A program made the position numbers and the translations under genes. The notes beneath the pieces were generated by a model. That model was not told where the DNA came from and did no database searches. It was given only the letters and a program-made list of their open reading frames with translations. Below, in pieces: positions 6,336-6,517 of a stretch of 6,517 bases of DNA (position 1 is the first letter of the stretch; the number at the start of each line of letters is the position of its first letter). The stretch is taken from NCBI GenBank assembly GCA_937890875.1, contig CALAEB010000546.1, positions 1-6,517 on the forward strand, written 5' to 3'. The DNA comes from an uncultured Anaerolineaceae bacterium. GTDB taxonomy: Bacteria; Chloroflexota; Anaerolineae; Anaerolineales; Anaerolineaceae.

Positions 6336-6517
6336 AAATTGCCCGTTTGAAAAAATGATGAAGGTATCTTGCTTATTTTAATCGGTCTTCATGAAAAAGA
6401 TGTGGTGTAAACAATGTCTGTGATCACAACCGGAAACGATAAAAAATTGTGGGGACAAAATTCTTCTGGCGAAAGGTACGTTCCTCAAAATTCAAATTTC
6501 TGTCATTGGATTTGATC

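Noticed and set aside
6419..6428. Perfect palindrome TGTGATCACA, reminiscent of a CRP half-site pair
   Set aside because: CRP sites need a six-base spacer between TGTGA and TCACA, which is absent; a 10-bp palindrome is not rare by chance in this length.
6424..6516. Minus-strand frame entering from the right edge and ending at TGA 6424-6426, possibly the tail of an upstream gene
   Set aside because: Only about 30 residues are visible and none form a recognisable motif; it also overlaps the plus-strand short ORF, so neither can be supported.
1..6517. CRISPR arrays, tRNA or rRNA genes, riboswitches
   Set aside because: No regularly spaced repeats, cloverleaf-like segments or conserved RNA cores were seen on either strand by eye.

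Overview
This window is the edge of a bacterial surface-polysaccharide locus. Every recognisable gene is on the minus strand, so transcription runs from high to low coordinates. In that order the genes are a large two-domain family-2 glycosyltransferase, then all four genes of the dTDP-L-rhamnose pathway (rfbC/rmlC, rfbB/rmlB, rfbA/rmlA, rfbD/rmlD), then the 5' part of an IS30-family transposase that runs off the left edge. The taxon cannot be fixed from the sequence. The overall look (moderate GC, occasional TTG start, mixed gene spacing) suits an environmental bacterium. A Chloroflexota (Anaerolineae)-type host is only an impression, not a demonstrated assignment.

Layout. 6336-6517 is mostly non-coding, with only two short unconvincing reading frames. 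4344-6335 is the glycosyltransferase. After a 170-base gap, rfbC (3628-4173) and rfbB (2567-3631) overlap by four bases and are probably translationally coupled. The 358 bases between rfbB and rfbA hold no gene. Instead they contain a roughly 179-bp element (2320-2498) bounded by 26-bp near-perfect inverted repeats, each of which is itself palindromic; this is MITE-like or REPIN-like. rfbA (1336-2208) follows, then a 155-base gap, then rfbD (299-1180), whose best start is a TTG with a good ribosome-binding site. An IS30-type terminal region begins within a few tens of bases of the rfbD stop, with its transposase (227 to <1) in the same orientation.

How it works together. RfbA makes dTDP-glucose from glucose-1-phosphate and dTTP. 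RfbB oxidises and dehydrates it to the 4-keto-6-deoxy sugar. RfbC epimerises C3 and C5. RfbD reduces C4 to give dTDP-L-rhamnose. The neighbouring glycosyltransferase is a natural candidate to use that donor, or other nucleotide sugars, to build an O-antigen, capsule or exopolysaccharide chain. It is visibly more AT-rich than the rfb genes, as is common for exchanged glycosyltransferase genes in such loci.

No wholly new system was found. The item most worth following up is the inverted-repeat element inserted between rfbB and rfbA.
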